DNA of 64,000 nt, from assembly GCF_000444875.1 (NCBI RefSeq), contig NC_021985.1, positions 7,398,170 to 7,462,169 on the forward strand, given 5' to 3'. The notes under the pieces are model-generated. The model worked only from the letters and a program-made list of their open reading frames with translations. It was not told where the DNA came from and ran no database searches. Source of the DNA: Streptomyces collinus Tu 365. GTDB lineage: Bacteria; Actinomycetota; Actinomycetes; Streptomycetales; Streptomycetaceae. The position numbers and the translations under genes were made by a program. Below are positions 21,357-29,434 of the stretch, piece after piece (the stretch's first letter is position 1; every line of letters begins with the position of its first letter).

Positions 21357-21368
21357 TACCGAACGGTA
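21357..21368. promoter_or_regulatory. TetR-type palindrome between amidase and iorB
   Basis: TACCGAACGGTA has perfect TACCG/CGGTA arms around AA, a common TetR-family operator form in Streptomyces. It lies 29 bases upstream of the amidase ATG, in the shared divergent region. No TetR gene is adjacent. Confidence 0.45.
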
Positions 21369-21587
21369 ACCTTCGGGGGCCCCGTGCGGTACAGGGTGCA
21401 CGCCGACGACATCCGGCCAAGTTGGCGGCCCCTGGCCGGGGTTGGCCCGCGCGGAGCGGGAGCGTCAGGCAACCGGCGCGGGACGGTGTCCCTCCTATCT
21501 GTCGAGTCAGCCGTACCGGACGCGCGCCGCCCTCCGTGCCGTGCCGGCCCGGCCGAGCCCGCCCCGCGCGCCGACAGGAGCCCTCGT

Positions 21588-23726
21588 TTGGACCGCACCG
21601 AGCCCACGCCCGCGCAGGGGGCTTCCCGCCGCGGGTTCCTCGTCCGCACGGTGGCGGCGGCCACCCTGACCGTCGCCGCCCCGCTCGCCTGCACCACCCC
21701 CTCGTCCGCCGAGGGCGCCGCGCCCGGCCGGCCGGACCTCGCCGAGCCGGGAGCCGACGTCCTGGTGACCGGTGCGGACGAGGAGATGCTGGTCCTGGAG
21801 GTGACGGCGGCCGGCGAGGTCGTCGTACGGCTGCCCCGGGCCGAGGTGGGCCAGGGCATCACCACCGCCGTGGCCATGATGATCGCCGAGGAGCTGGACG
21901 CCCGCCTCGCCGATGTGCGCGTCCCGCTCGCCGACGCCCGGACCAAGGGCAACCAGTACACCGGCGGGTCGAGTTCGGTGAGTTCCCTGTACGGCCCCGC
22001 GCGGCAGCTCGCCGCCACCGCCCGGGCCCGGCTGGTGACCGCGGCCGCCCGGCGCTGGCACCTGCCCGCCCGGACCCTGCGCACCCGGGACGGCATGGTC
22101 GTCGCCCCCGACGGGCGCACCGCCACCTTCGGCTCGCTGACCGCGAGCGCCTCCCGGATCCGCCGCACCGACGTCCCGCAGTGGCCCAAACCCCCTTCCC
22201 GGCACCGGGTGATCGGCCGGCCGACGACCAGGATCGACGCCCGGGACATCGTCACCGGGCGGGCGACGTACGCCGGTGACCTGGCCGTCGCCGGGGCGAA
22301 GCCGACGGTGGTGGCCCGGCCGCCGACGATCCGCGGCAGGCTCGTCTCGATGGACGCCCGGGCCGCCCGGGCGATGCCCGGGGTGCACGCAGTGGTCCGG
22401 CTGCCCGGCGGGGCGGCCGTCGTCGCGGACACCTTCCACCACGCCTTCGCCGCCCGGGACGCGCTCCGCCTCACCTGGGCGCCGGGGCCGCTGGCCGCCC
22501 TGTCGGACGCCCAGATCCGCGCCCGGCTGAAGGCCGCCGTGCCCCGGTTCCGCACCCCGCCCCGCGGCTCGACCCAGGTGACGGGCGAGTTCGCCTTCGC
22601 CTTCGTCGGACACGCCCCCATGGAGGTGCTCACGGCGGTGGCGGACGTCCGGCCCGACCGCGCGGAGCTGTGGTTCTCCTCCCAGACCCCGATGGACGCG
22701 CGCGACGCCGTCGCGGAGGCGGTCGGCCTGCGCCCGTCGGCGGTCCGGGTCCATGTGACGCGCGCCGGCGGCTCGTTCGGCCGCCGGCTGAACTTCGACG
22801 CGGCGATCGAGGCGGCGCTGGTCTCGAACGCGGCCCGGCGCCCGGTGAAACTGATGTGGAGCCGGGGCGACGACATCCGGCACGGCCGGATGCGCCCCGC
22901 AAGCCACCACCGGGTCCGGGCGAGTGTGTCCGGGGGCCGGGTGGTGGCCTTCGAGCAGGTGACGGCGTCCGTCTCGGAGGCGTACGACGGCGCCGGCCTC
23001 GCCCCGCAGGGCGGCGTGCGGGCGTCGGGCCCGCTGCCCGGCACCAGCGGCCTGTACGACTTCGGCCGCGTCTCGGGTGATTCGGGCGGCATCGAGCTGG
23101 CCATGCCGCTGGGCGCCTGGCGGTCGGTGGACTCCGGGACCGTGCGCACCGCGGAGGAGATCGTCGTGGACGAGGTCGCCCGCAGCCTCGGCCGCGACCC
23201 GGTGGCCTTCCGCCGGACGACCCTGCGCACCAGGACTGCCAGGGCCGTCCTCGGCAAGGTGGCGAGCGCCGGCCGGTGGGGTCGCGCGCTGCCGCCCGGC
23301 ACCGCACAGGGCGTCGCCGTGCACGAGGAGTACGGCTCCGCCGTCGCCTGCCTCGCCGAGATCGACGCGAGCGACCCGAAGCACCCCCGGGTGACCAAGG
23401 TGGTGATGGCAGCCGACGTCGGCATCGCCGTCAACCCCAGTGGTCTGCAGGCGCAGTTGATGGGCGCCGCCACCGACGGCATCTCCGTCGTGCTCCAGGC
23501 GGGCCTGCACATCGACCGGGGCGCGGTGCGCGAGGGCAGCTACGCCGACTTCCGCTACGCCCGCCAGCGCGACGCCCCGCTCTCCTTCGAGGCCCACATC
23601 CTGCCCTCGACCCGGGAACCGGGCGGCGCGGGCGAACTCGGCGTCCCCGCCGCCTCCGCGGCCGTCGCCAACGCCTGCGCCCGGGCCACCGGCACCGTGC
23701 CCCGCAGCTTCCCGCTCACCTTCTGA
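21588..23726 (+). CDS. Isoquinoline 1-oxidoreductase-like molybdopterin subunit (IorB-like)
   Basis: A 712-residue molybdenum hydroxylase large subunit with a Tat signal (SRRGFLVRTVAAATL at about 12-26). Family landmarks include VRLPRAEVGQGITTAVAMMIAEELD, KGNQYTGGSSSVSSLYGPARQLAATAR, TRAGGSFGRRLNFDAAIEAALVS, and the C-terminal GGAGELGVPAASAAVANACARATG with the catalytic Glu. This subtype has one Tat-exported catalytic subunit plus a small [2Fe-2S] subunit and no FAD subunit. TTG 21588 is chosen for AGGAG seven bases upstream and the position of the Tat signal. The iron-sulfur subunit follows after 20 bases. Substrate (an aldehyde or N-heterocycle) is unknown. Confidence 0.85.
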   Translation: MDRTEPTPAQGASRRGFLVRTVAAATLTVAAPLACTTPSSAEGAAPGRPDLAEPGADVLVTGADEEMLVLEVTAAGEVVVRLPRAEVGQGITTAVAMMIAEELDARLADVRVPLADARTKGNQYTGGSSSVSSLYGPARQLAATARARLVTAAARRWHLPARTLRTRDGMVVAPDGRTATFGSLTASASRIRRTDVPQWPKPPSRHRVIGRPTTRIDARDIVTGRATYAGDLAVAGAKPTVVARPPTIRGRLVSMDARAARAMPGVHAVVRLPGGAAVVADTFHHAFAARDALRLTWAPGPLAALSDAQIRARLKAAVPRFRTPPRGSTQVTGEFAFAFVGHAPMEVLTAVADVRPDRAELWFSSQTPMDARDAVAEAVGLRPSAVRVHVTRAGGSFGRRLNFDAAIEAALVSNAARRPVKLMWSRGDDIRHGRMRPASHHRVRASVSGGRVVAFEQVTASVSEAYDGAGLAPQGGVRASGPLPGTSGLYDFGRVSGDSGGIELAMPLGAWRSVDSGTVRTAEEIVVDEVARSLGRDPVAFRRTTLRTRTARAVLGKVASAGRWGRALPPGTAQGVAVHEEYGSAVACLAEIDASDPKHPRVTKVVMAADVGIAVNPSGLQAQLMGAATDGISVVLQAGLHIDRGAVREGSYADFRYARQRDAPLSFEAHILPSTREPGGAGELGVPAASAAVANACARATGTVPRSFPLTF

Positions 23727-23746
23727 CCCGCGACCCGAAGGCCCCC

Positions 23747-24247
23747 ATGCGCGCGTACACCTTCACCCTCAACGGCCGTCCGGTCACCGTCCGGGCGCCC
23801 GCCGACATGCCCCTGCTGTGGGTCCTGCGCGACCTCCTCGGCGTCACCGGCCCCAAGTACGGCTGCGGAGTGGGCGTCTGCCGCGCCTGCACCAGCCACC
23901 TGGACGGCGCCGAGATCCAGCCCTGCGTGGTCCCGGTCGCCGACTGCGCGGACCGCACGGTCACCACCATCGAGGGCCTGGCCGACGGCGACACCCTGCA
24001 CCCCGTCCAACAGGCCTGGCTCGCCTGCGACGTGGCCCAGTGCGGCTTCTGCCAGCCCGGCCAGATCATGGCCGCCGCCGCCCTCCTGGCCCACACCCCC
24101 GACCCCACGGACGCCGACATCGACGCCATCGAGAACATCTGCCGCTGCGGCACGTACGCCCGCATCCGGGAGGCGATCAAACAGGCGGCCGCGAGCGGTG
24201 AGAAGGGGGTGTCCCGTCGGGAGGTGGGCGGAGAGCCCGTGAGCTGA
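23747..24247 (+). CDS. [2Fe-2S] subunit of molybdenum hydroxylase (IorA-like)
   Basis: A 166-residue two-cluster ferredoxin subunit. The plant-type cluster uses KYGCGVGVCRACTSH plus a downstream Cys in IQPC; the second, helical cluster uses CGFCQPGQIMAAAALL and ENICRCGTY. It carries electrons from the Mo centre of the IorB-like protein encoded just upstream. The gene order (large subunit first) is the reverse of the classical iorAB order. Confidence 0.92.
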   Translation: MRAYTFTLNGRPVTVRAPADMPLLWVLRDLLGVTGPKYGCGVGVCRACTSHLDGAEIQPCVVPVADCADRTVTTIEGLADGDTLHPVQQAWLACDVAQCGFCQPGQIMAAAALLAHTPDPTDADIDAIENICRCGTYARIREAIKQAAASGEKGVSRREVGGEPVS

Positions 24248-24302
24248 GGCGTACCCGGGCTGGGCCCGGCCAGGGAGGGCTCTCACCGACCGGGACGCCA
24301 GG

Positions 24303-25283
24303 TCAGCGGTTCAACAGCCGTCGCAGCCAGTCCTGTTGAGCTGCCCGGGCCGCCAGGGAGAGGGACGCCTGGGGGGCGAAGCCGTCGAAGCCGTGGAAGC
24401 CGCCCGGCCAGACGTGGAGTTCGGCCACGCCGCCCGACTGCCAGATCCGGGACGCGTACTCGACGACCTCGTCCCGGAAGGTCTCCGCCGAGCCGACGTC
24501 CAGGAAGGCCGGGGGCAGGCCGGAGAGGTCGTCCGCGCGGGCGGGGGCGGCGTACGGGGAGACGTCGGGGCCGCCCCGGCGGTCGCCGAGCAGCGCCGTC
24601 CAGGCCGTCTCGTTCGCCGTGCGGTCCCACACGCCGACGCCCGCCATCTGGTGGCTGGACACGGTCTCGTTGCGGTCGTCCAGCATCGGGCACATCAGGA
24701 GCTGGCCGATGAGCGGCGGCCCCTGGCGGTCCCGGGCCAGGAGGGCGAGCGCGGCGGTCAGGCCACCGCCCGCGCTGGAGCCCGCGAGCACGATCCGGTC
24801 CGGGTCGCCGCCGAACTCCCCGGCGTGCGCGGCCGTCCACAGCAGACCGGCGTACGCGTCCTCGACCGGCGCCGGGTGCGGGTGTTCGGGAGCGAGGCGG
24901 TACTCCACCGACACCACCACCGCGCCCAGCTCCCGCGCCCAGGCCAGCGGGCCGTCCACGCCTGCCCGGTTGTTGCCGAGGATCATGCCGCCGCCGTGCA
25001 CGTGGTAGATCACCGGCAGCGGCACGGCGGGATCGGCGTCCACCGGACGGCAGACGAGCAGGGAGACGTCCGGCGCTCCGGGCGGGCCCGGCACCGTACG
25101 GTCCTCCGCGTCGAAGGCGCCGCCCATCGTGACGTCGATCAGCCCGAGCAGTTCCATGCCCGCGCCCTGCCGCGCGGTCGGGATCTCGTCCAGGGCGAGC
25201 CCGGGCGTGAGCACGTCCTTGACCAGGTCCAGCGCGGCGGCCAGCTCCGGGTCGAAGGGGGGCGGGGGCGGGACGGGTGCCAT
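24303..25283 (-). CDS. Alpha/beta hydrolase, hormone-sensitive-lipase family
   Basis: A 326-residue esterase with the oxyanion-hole motif YHVHGGGMILG, the nucleophile elbow VLAGSSAGGGLTAALA (catalytic Ser) and the final His in PGGFHGFDGFAP. No signal peptide, so it acts in the cytoplasm. ATG has GAGGAG upstream. It converges with the IorA-like gene and shows no clear functional link to it. Confidence 0.88.
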   Translation of the reverse strand: MAPVPPPPPFDPELAAALDLVKDVLTPGLALDEIPTARQGAGMELLGLIDVTMGGAFDAEDRTVPGPPGAPDVSLLVCRPVDADPAVPLPVIYHVHGGGMILGNNRAGVDGPLAWARELGAVVVSVEYRLAPEHPHPAPVEDAYAGLLWTAAHAGEFGGDPDRIVLAGSSAGGGLTAALALLARDRQGPPLIGQLLMCPMLDDRNETVSSHQMAGVGVWDRTANETAWTALLGDRRGGPDVSPYAAPARADDLSGLPPAFLDVGSAETFRDEVVEYASRIWQSGGVAELHVWPGGFHGFDGFAPQASLSLAARAAQQDWLRRLLNR

Positions 25284-25658
25284 GGCTTCTCCTCACCTGT
25301 GCGCGTCACCTGCGCGCGCGCTTCGGGTACCCACGGCACGCCGTACGCGCCCCGGGCGGCGCGGGCGCCCTCCCCAGGGGTGCGGCTCCCGCGTCCATGA
25401 TCCGCATACCCCGAGAGGGGCCGGGGGTGACGCACCGAATGCTCCGGGGGCGGCGAGCGGGGCGGCCGGGGGAGTAGGGGAGCAGGCCGAGGACGGCGAC
25501 AGGGGTGCGTCGGGCGCGGAGAGCGGGAGCGGCCACTGCCACGCCGAGGGCCGGGACCACGGCACGCTCCTCAAGCGGCCGGAGCGCGAGAGCGGCACGC
25601 GGAGGGGGCCGGTGCCTGTGACGGCTCCGGCCCCCTCCGCGACGGGTGGTGCGGTGGC
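25284..25658. other. 375-bp gap between two minus-strand genes
   Basis: I see no convincing gene. The right end holds a strong stem-loop (25598-25641) and the left end the ribosome site of the hydrolase gene; the rest is GC-rich with no recognised operator. Confidence 0.6.
25598..25641 (-). terminator. Stem-loop terminator after the FMN reductase
   Basis: CGCGGAGGGGGCCGG (25598-25612) pairs perfectly with CCGGCCCCCTCCGCG (25627-25641) around a 14-base loop, 17 bases past the reductase stop codon. Confidence 0.7.
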
Positions 25659-26216
25659 TCAGGCGGCCGCGCCCACGTTGCCGTGCAGACGGGCGACGAC
25701 CTCGGTGAGCTGGGCGGCGACCTCGGCGTCGTCGACCGGGTGGGTCTCGGCGAAGCGGGTCACGGAGCCGGGGATGGACAGCTTGATGTCCTCGACCACC
25801 TTGCCGCCGGCGATGCCCACGGCCTTGCGGGTGTCGTCCTGCGCCCACACGCCGCCGTACTGGCCGAACGCGGTGCCGATGACGGCGACGGGCTTGCCGC
25901 CGAAGGCGCCGGCGCCGTACGGGCGGGACAGCCAGTCGATGGCGTTCTTCAGGACGGCCGGGATGGTGCCGTTGTACTCGGGCGAGAAGAGGAGGAAGGC
26001 GTCGGCGGCCTGGGCGGCGGCGCGCAGCTTCGCGGCGGCCTCCGGAACGCTGCCCTCGACGTCGAGGTCCTCGTTGTAGAAGGGAACGTCGGCCAGGCCC
26101 TCGTAGAGGTCGACCTCGGCACCCTCGGGGGCGAGCTTGACGGCCGCCTCGGCGAGCTGGCGGTTGTGCGAACCGGTACGCAGGCTGCCGACGAGCGCGA
26201 GGATGCGAACAGACAT
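25659..26216 (-). CDS. NAD(P)H-dependent FMN reductase
   Basis: A 185-residue flavodoxin-fold reductase. The FMN phosphate loop GSLRTGSHNRQLAEAA (about 10-25), the SPEYNGTIPAVLKNAIDWLSR core and GGKPVAVIGTAFGQYGG are typical of the ChrR/AzoR-like NADPH:FMN reductase family. GGAGATCC lies before the ATG. It is divergent from a TetR gene, and the intergenic region carries two copies of a CGGACC-GGTCCG palindrome, so it is probably the target of that repressor. Likely role: quinone or electrophile detoxification; inferred. Confidence 0.9.
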   Translation of the reverse strand: MSVRILALVGSLRTGSHNRQLAEAAVKLAPEGAEVDLYEGLADVPFYNEDLDVEGSVPEAAAKLRAAAQAADAFLLFSPEYNGTIPAVLKNAIDWLSRPYGAGAFGGKPVAVIGTAFGQYGGVWAQDDTRKAVGIAGGKVVEDIKLSIPGSVTRFAETHPVDDAEVAAQLTEVVARLHGNVGAAA

Positions 26217-26258
26217 GGGGGATCTCCAAAAAAGGACTGAAACATCACTGTGACGAAC

Positions 26259-26309
26259 CGGACCGAGGTCCGCTTAGCTTTTGTATCAGGCTAAACGGAC
26301 CGCGGTCCA
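26259..26309. promoter_or_regulatory. Two TetR-type operator copies
   Basis: CGGACCGAGGTCCG (26259-26272) and CGGACCGCGGTCCA (26296-26309) share arms CGGACC/GGTCC with a 2-base centre, 37 bp apart centre to centre. The right copy covers the expected -35 of the TetR gene and the left one lies over the reductase promoter region. Confidence 0.65.
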
Positions 26310-26327
26310 GTTCTGTTCCCCATGCTT

Positions 26328-26333
26328 TACGCT
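26328..26333 (+). promoter_or_regulatory. Putative -10 box of a leaderless promoter
   Basis: TACGCT lies exactly six bases before ATG 26340 of the TetR gene. Confidence 0.45.
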
Positions 26334-26339
26334 GTCTTC

Positions 26340-27002
26340 ATGTCCAGCCTCCTCCCGCCCTGTCCCCAGCCCCAGGAGCCCGTCGAGTCGCCCCAGCTGC
26401 TGGAGGTCGGCTCGGGTCCCGAGGAGCCGTGCCTGCGGGCGGACGCGGCCCGCAACCGGGCCCGGCTGCTGGAGGCGGCCGCCCGGCTGATCGCGGAGCA
26501 CGGGGTGGCCGGGGTGACCATGGAGGCGGTGGCCGCCGCGGCCCAGGTCGGCAAGGGGACGGTGTTCCGCCGCTTCGGCGACCGCACCGGCCTGCTCACC
26601 GCGCTGCTCGACCACTCGGGCAGGCGGCTGCAGGCCGACTTCCTCGGCGGACCGCCGCCGCTCGGTCCCGGCGCGCCCCCGCTGGAGCGGCTGCGCGCCT
26701 TCGGCGTGGCGGTGCTGTACCGGTCGGCCGAGCAACTGGACCTCCAGCTCGCCGCCCAGCCCGAGCCGGACCGCCGGTTCGCCCATCCCGCGCTCGGCGC
26801 GCTGCGCACCCACGTCACGATGCTGCTGCGGCAGATCGTGCCGGACGCCGACTGCGACCTCCTCGCCCAGACGCTGCTGGCGTATCTCGACCCCGCCCTG
26901 ATCCACCATCTGACCCGGCAGTGCGGCATGCCCATGGAGCGGCTGGAGACCGGCTGGATCGACCTCGTCGCCCGGCTCACCCGTACCGAGCCGCCCAGCT
27001 GA
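26340..27002 (+). CDS. TetR-family repressor of the FMN reductase
   Basis: A 220-residue TetR protein. The HTH spans about 38-80 (ARLLEAAARLIAEHGVAGVTMEAVAAAAQVGKGTVFRRFGDRTGLL); the C-terminal ligand domain is of no specific type I can name. The start is set at ATG 26340 because TACGCT lies six bases upstream; an in-frame ATG at 26322 would lie upstream of that box. Two palindromes between it and the divergent reductase gene suggest autoregulation and joint control. Confidence 0.85.
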   Translation: MSSLLPPCPQPQEPVESPQLLEVGSGPEEPCLRADAARNRARLLEAAARLIAEHGVAGVTMEAVAAAAQVGKGTVFRRFGDRTGLLTALLDHSGRRLQADFLGGPPPLGPGAPPLERLRAFGVAVLYRSAEQLDLQLAAQPEPDRRFAHPALGALRTHVTMLLRQIVPDADCDLLAQTLLAYLDPALIHHLTRQCGMPMERLETGWIDLVARLTRTEPPS

Positions 27003-27206
27003 CCTCACCCCGTGAGGCGCCCGTCGAGCGGTGCCCGCCGCGCCGTGCCCGCCGCGTCGCGCCCGCAGCGAGGCGCGCCCGCAGCGCCGCGCCCGCCGCG
27101 TGGCGCACCCCCCCCGCGAAGCCCTCCCCGCAGGGTGTCCCGCCGGGGCCGGCCCGCGAGCGGCGCCTGAGCCGCCCGTGCGCCGCTCGGCTCTCCCGTG
27201 GGGCGC

Positions 27207-28358
27207 TCAGGCGTCCCGCGCGGCGTCGTGACCGGCGAACATGTCGAGCAGCCCCTGTGGCGCGTCGGCGCGGAACATCCGCTCCCCGCTGCGCGCGGAC
27301 TCGGCGGCGGACGCCTCGGCGCGCGCGAACATCCGCTCCTCGTAGGCGGCCAGCGCGGCCTCGGTGTCCCCGGGGTGCGCGACGAGTGCGAGGCCCAGTT
27401 CGGCGCCGTCGAGCAGCGCCAGGTTGGCGCCCTCGCCCGCGAACGGCGACATCAGGTGTGCGGCGTCGCCGAGCAGGGTGACGCCGGGGACCCGGTCCCA
27501 GCGGTGTCCGACCGGAAGCGCCTGGATCCGCCGGGGCACCAGCGTGCCGTCCGCGTCCCGGACCAGCGCCCGCAGGCTCTCGTCCCAGTCGCCGAACTCC
27601 TTCAGCACGGCCGCCCTCGCCGCCTCGCCGTCCGCGAAGTCGATGCCGTCGAGCCAGTCCTCCGGCGCCACCACGGCCGCGTACACGTGCAGACTGCCGT
27701 CGGACTCGCGGTGCGCGAGGAATCCCCGGCCCGGCCCCAGCGCGAACAGCATGCCGCCGCCGACCACCCGGGCGCTCGCCGGATGGCGCGCGTCCGCGTC
27801 GAGCAGATCGGCCTCCACGAAGGACACGCCGGTGTACGCCGGTTCGGCGGACGACACCAGCGGACGGACGCGTGACCAGGCGCCGTCGGCGCCGACCAGC
27901 AGCCCCGCGGTGAAACGGCCGCCGTCGGCCTGCGTCACCTCGTGCCGGCCGTCGCCGAGCGGGCGCACGCCGGTCACCTTCACGCCCCAGCGGACGGTGC
28001 CCTCCGGCAGCGAGCCGAGCAGCAGGTCGCGCAGGTCGCCCCGGTCTATCTCGGGGCGGCCGCCGGTACCGTCGTCGGGCTCGTCGAGGCGGACCGCCCC
28101 GTGCCGGTCCAGGACCCGCATGGCCTGGCCGCCCGTGTGCGTCCGGGTCAGGAACTCCGCGTGCAGCCCGGCCGCGCGCAGCGCCTCCTGGCCGGAGTCG
28201 TCGTGGATGTCGAGCATGCCGCCCTGGGTGCGCGCGGCCGGCGAGGGGTCCAGGTCGAACACGGCGGCCTCGACGCCGTGCACGTGCAGCACGCGGGCGA
28301 GCGCCGGCCCGCCGAGTCCGGCGCCGATGACGGCGATCTCGTGGTGGGGGACTGTCAT
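27207..28358 (-). CDS. FAD-dependent aromatic-type monooxygenase (TetX-like)
   Basis: A 383-residue class A flavoprotein monooxygenase. The FAD fold opens with EIAVIGAGLGGPALARVLHVHG; GRPEIDRGDLRDLLL contains the conserved Arg, LLVGADGAWSRVRPL the DG motif and VTLLGDAAHLMSPFAGEGANLALLDGAEL the ribityl-binding GD motif. This is the architecture of TetX-type antibiotic-inactivating and polyketide-tailoring hydroxylases. GGAGG precedes the ATG. Directly upstream on the same strand is a TetR gene with three operators, suggesting an inducible pair. Confidence 0.88.
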   Translation of the reverse strand: MTVPHHEIAVIGAGLGGPALARVLHVHGVEAAVFDLDPSPAARTQGGMLDIHDDSGQEALRAAGLHAEFLTRTHTGGQAMRVLDRHGAVRLDEPDDGTGGRPEIDRGDLRDLLLGSLPEGTVRWGVKVTGVRPLGDGRHEVTQADGGRFTAGLLVGADGAWSRVRPLVSSAEPAYTGVSFVEADLLDADARHPASARVVGGGMLFALGPGRGFLAHRESDGSLHVYAAVVAPEDWLDGIDFADGEAARAAVLKEFGDWDESLRALVRDADGTLVPRRIQALPVGHRWDRVPGVTLLGDAAHLMSPFAGEGANLALLDGAELGLALVAHPGDTEAALAAYEERMFARAEASAAESARSGERMFRADAPQGLLDMFAGHDAARDA

Positions 28359-28427
28359 GGTGAGCCTCCGGGGGTGTGCGACGGCGTGGCGCGCCCACGG
28401 CTGGGCGCTCGCCGCCGGTCGTCGGGC

Positions 28428-28643
28428 GTCGGTCGGGTACGGCCGGTGCGGTGCCGTCGGCCGGTTGCGGCGGTGTGTTGGTCGGCGGGCGGTGGCCGTC
28501 GGCCGGGTGCGGCGGTGCCGTGGCCGGCAGTCAGGTACGACCGGTGCGGTGACCGGCGAGGGGATAAGTCCGCTTCGATGGCCGTCGGCCGGGTACGGCT
28601 GTGCCGTGACCGGCGGTCCGGCCGTCAGTCGGGTACGGCGGTG
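28428..28643. repeat. Degenerate tandem repeat array, about 6 copies
   Basis: Copies of a core like GTCGGCCGGGTACGGC followed by GTGCCGTGACC occur at about 28428, 28456, 28498, 28527, 28584 and 28624, with uneven spacing (28-57 bp). The last copy is the 3' end of the minus-strand TetR gene including its stop (TCA in GTCAGTCGG). The array fills the gap to the monooxygenase gene. Confidence 0.7.
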
Positions 28644-29290
28644 TGCTCGATGCCGTTGATCAGGGCCTGGAAGGCCCAGGAGGTGCGGGCCTCGGGGGTG
28701 CCGGACAGCAGGACGGCCGAGCCTGCGGCGATGTGCGGGTGGGTCTCGGCGGACGCGCCGCGCAGCGCGCCGCGCAGGGCCTGCCAGTCGGCGGAGGGCT
28801 CGTCGCCCGCGTGCTCGGCCGCGGTCGCGGTGGCGTGCTGGAGGAGCAGGTCGACGCCCCAGGCAGCGCGCTCGCGCGCCACCCCGCCCTCGTCCAGCAG
28901 GGCGAGCAGCGTCTCGATCAGGTCCAGGTAGTGCGGACCGCTCGGCCACGCGGTCAGTGCCGAGCGGGCGAGACTCGGGTGCTCCAAAAGCACCCGTGTG
29001 TAGGCGGTGAGCACGTGCTCCAGCCGCTCGCGCCAGGTGCCCCCGACCGGGACGGCGTCCATCGCGCCGAGCAGTTCGTCCAGGACCGCCGCGTGCAGTT
29101 CGTCGGTGTTGCGGACGTACACGTACAGCGAGGCGGGGCCCGTGTCGAGCTCCTGGGCGAGCCGGCGCATGGTGACCTTGCGCAGACCCTCGGCGCGCAG
29201 GATCGCCACGGCGGCGGCGACGATGCCCTCCCGGGAGAGGGCGGGCTTGGCGGGGCGGTCACGGCGGGAGCGTGGAGCGGCGGCTGTCAT
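28625..29290 (-). CDS. TetR-family repressor next to the monooxygenase
   Basis: A 221-residue TetR protein with N-terminal basic arm, HTH at about 20-62 (ALSREGIVAAAVAILRAEGLRKVTMRRLAQELDTGPASLYVYVRNTDEL) and a TetR_C-type ligand domain (RVLLEHPSLARSALTAWPSGP, HYLDLIETLLALL). ATG 29290 is chosen because TACGCT lies six bases upstream; the frame is open for 20 more codons but those would run through the operators. Three 12-bp palindromes at exact 15-bp spacing sit over its promoter, indicating tight autoregulation. The downstream monooxygenase is the likely co-regulated gene. Confidence 0.86.
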   Translation of the reverse strand: MTAAAPRSRRDRPAKPALSREGIVAAAVAILRAEGLRKVTMRRLAQELDTGPASLYVYVRNTDELHAAVLDELLGAMDAVPVGGTWRERLEHVLTAYTRVLLEHPSLARSALTAWPSGPHYLDLIETLLALLDEGGVARERAAWGVDLLLQHATATAAEHAGDEPSADWQALRGALRGASAETHPHIAAGSAVLLSGTPEARTSWAFQALINGIEHTAVPD

Positions 29291-29296
29291 GCGACG

Positions 29297-29302
29297 AGCG
29301 TA
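29297..29302 (-). promoter_or_regulatory. Putative -10 box of a leaderless promoter
   Basis: Minus-strand TACGCT is six bases before ATG 29290 and two bases from the first operator. Confidence 0.45.
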
Positions 29303-29303
29303 A

Positions 29304-29345
29304 CGAACATGTTCGTAGCGAACAAGTTCGACGCGAACATGTTCG
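29304..29345. promoter_or_regulatory. Triple TetR operator with 15-bp period
   Basis: CGAACATGTTCG at 29304-29315, CGAACAAGTTCG at 29319-29330 and CGAACATGTTCG at 29334-29345. The start points are exactly 15 bp apart. The outer two are perfect palindromes. They cover the -35 region of the TetR gene. Confidence 0.8.
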
Positions 29346-29434
29346 CCCACTAGGGTGCGCGGCTCATTCGTTCAGCGGTGAACCACGTTCCCCCGCCCGT
29401 CGGCGCCCTTGACGCTTCTGCCACTATGCGGTCT

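Noticed and set aside
27003..27206. A fourth repeat array in the gap after the TetR gene at 26340
   Set aside because: Short GCCCGCMGCG-like iterations exist, but they have no fixed unit length and do not clearly repeat a gene end.
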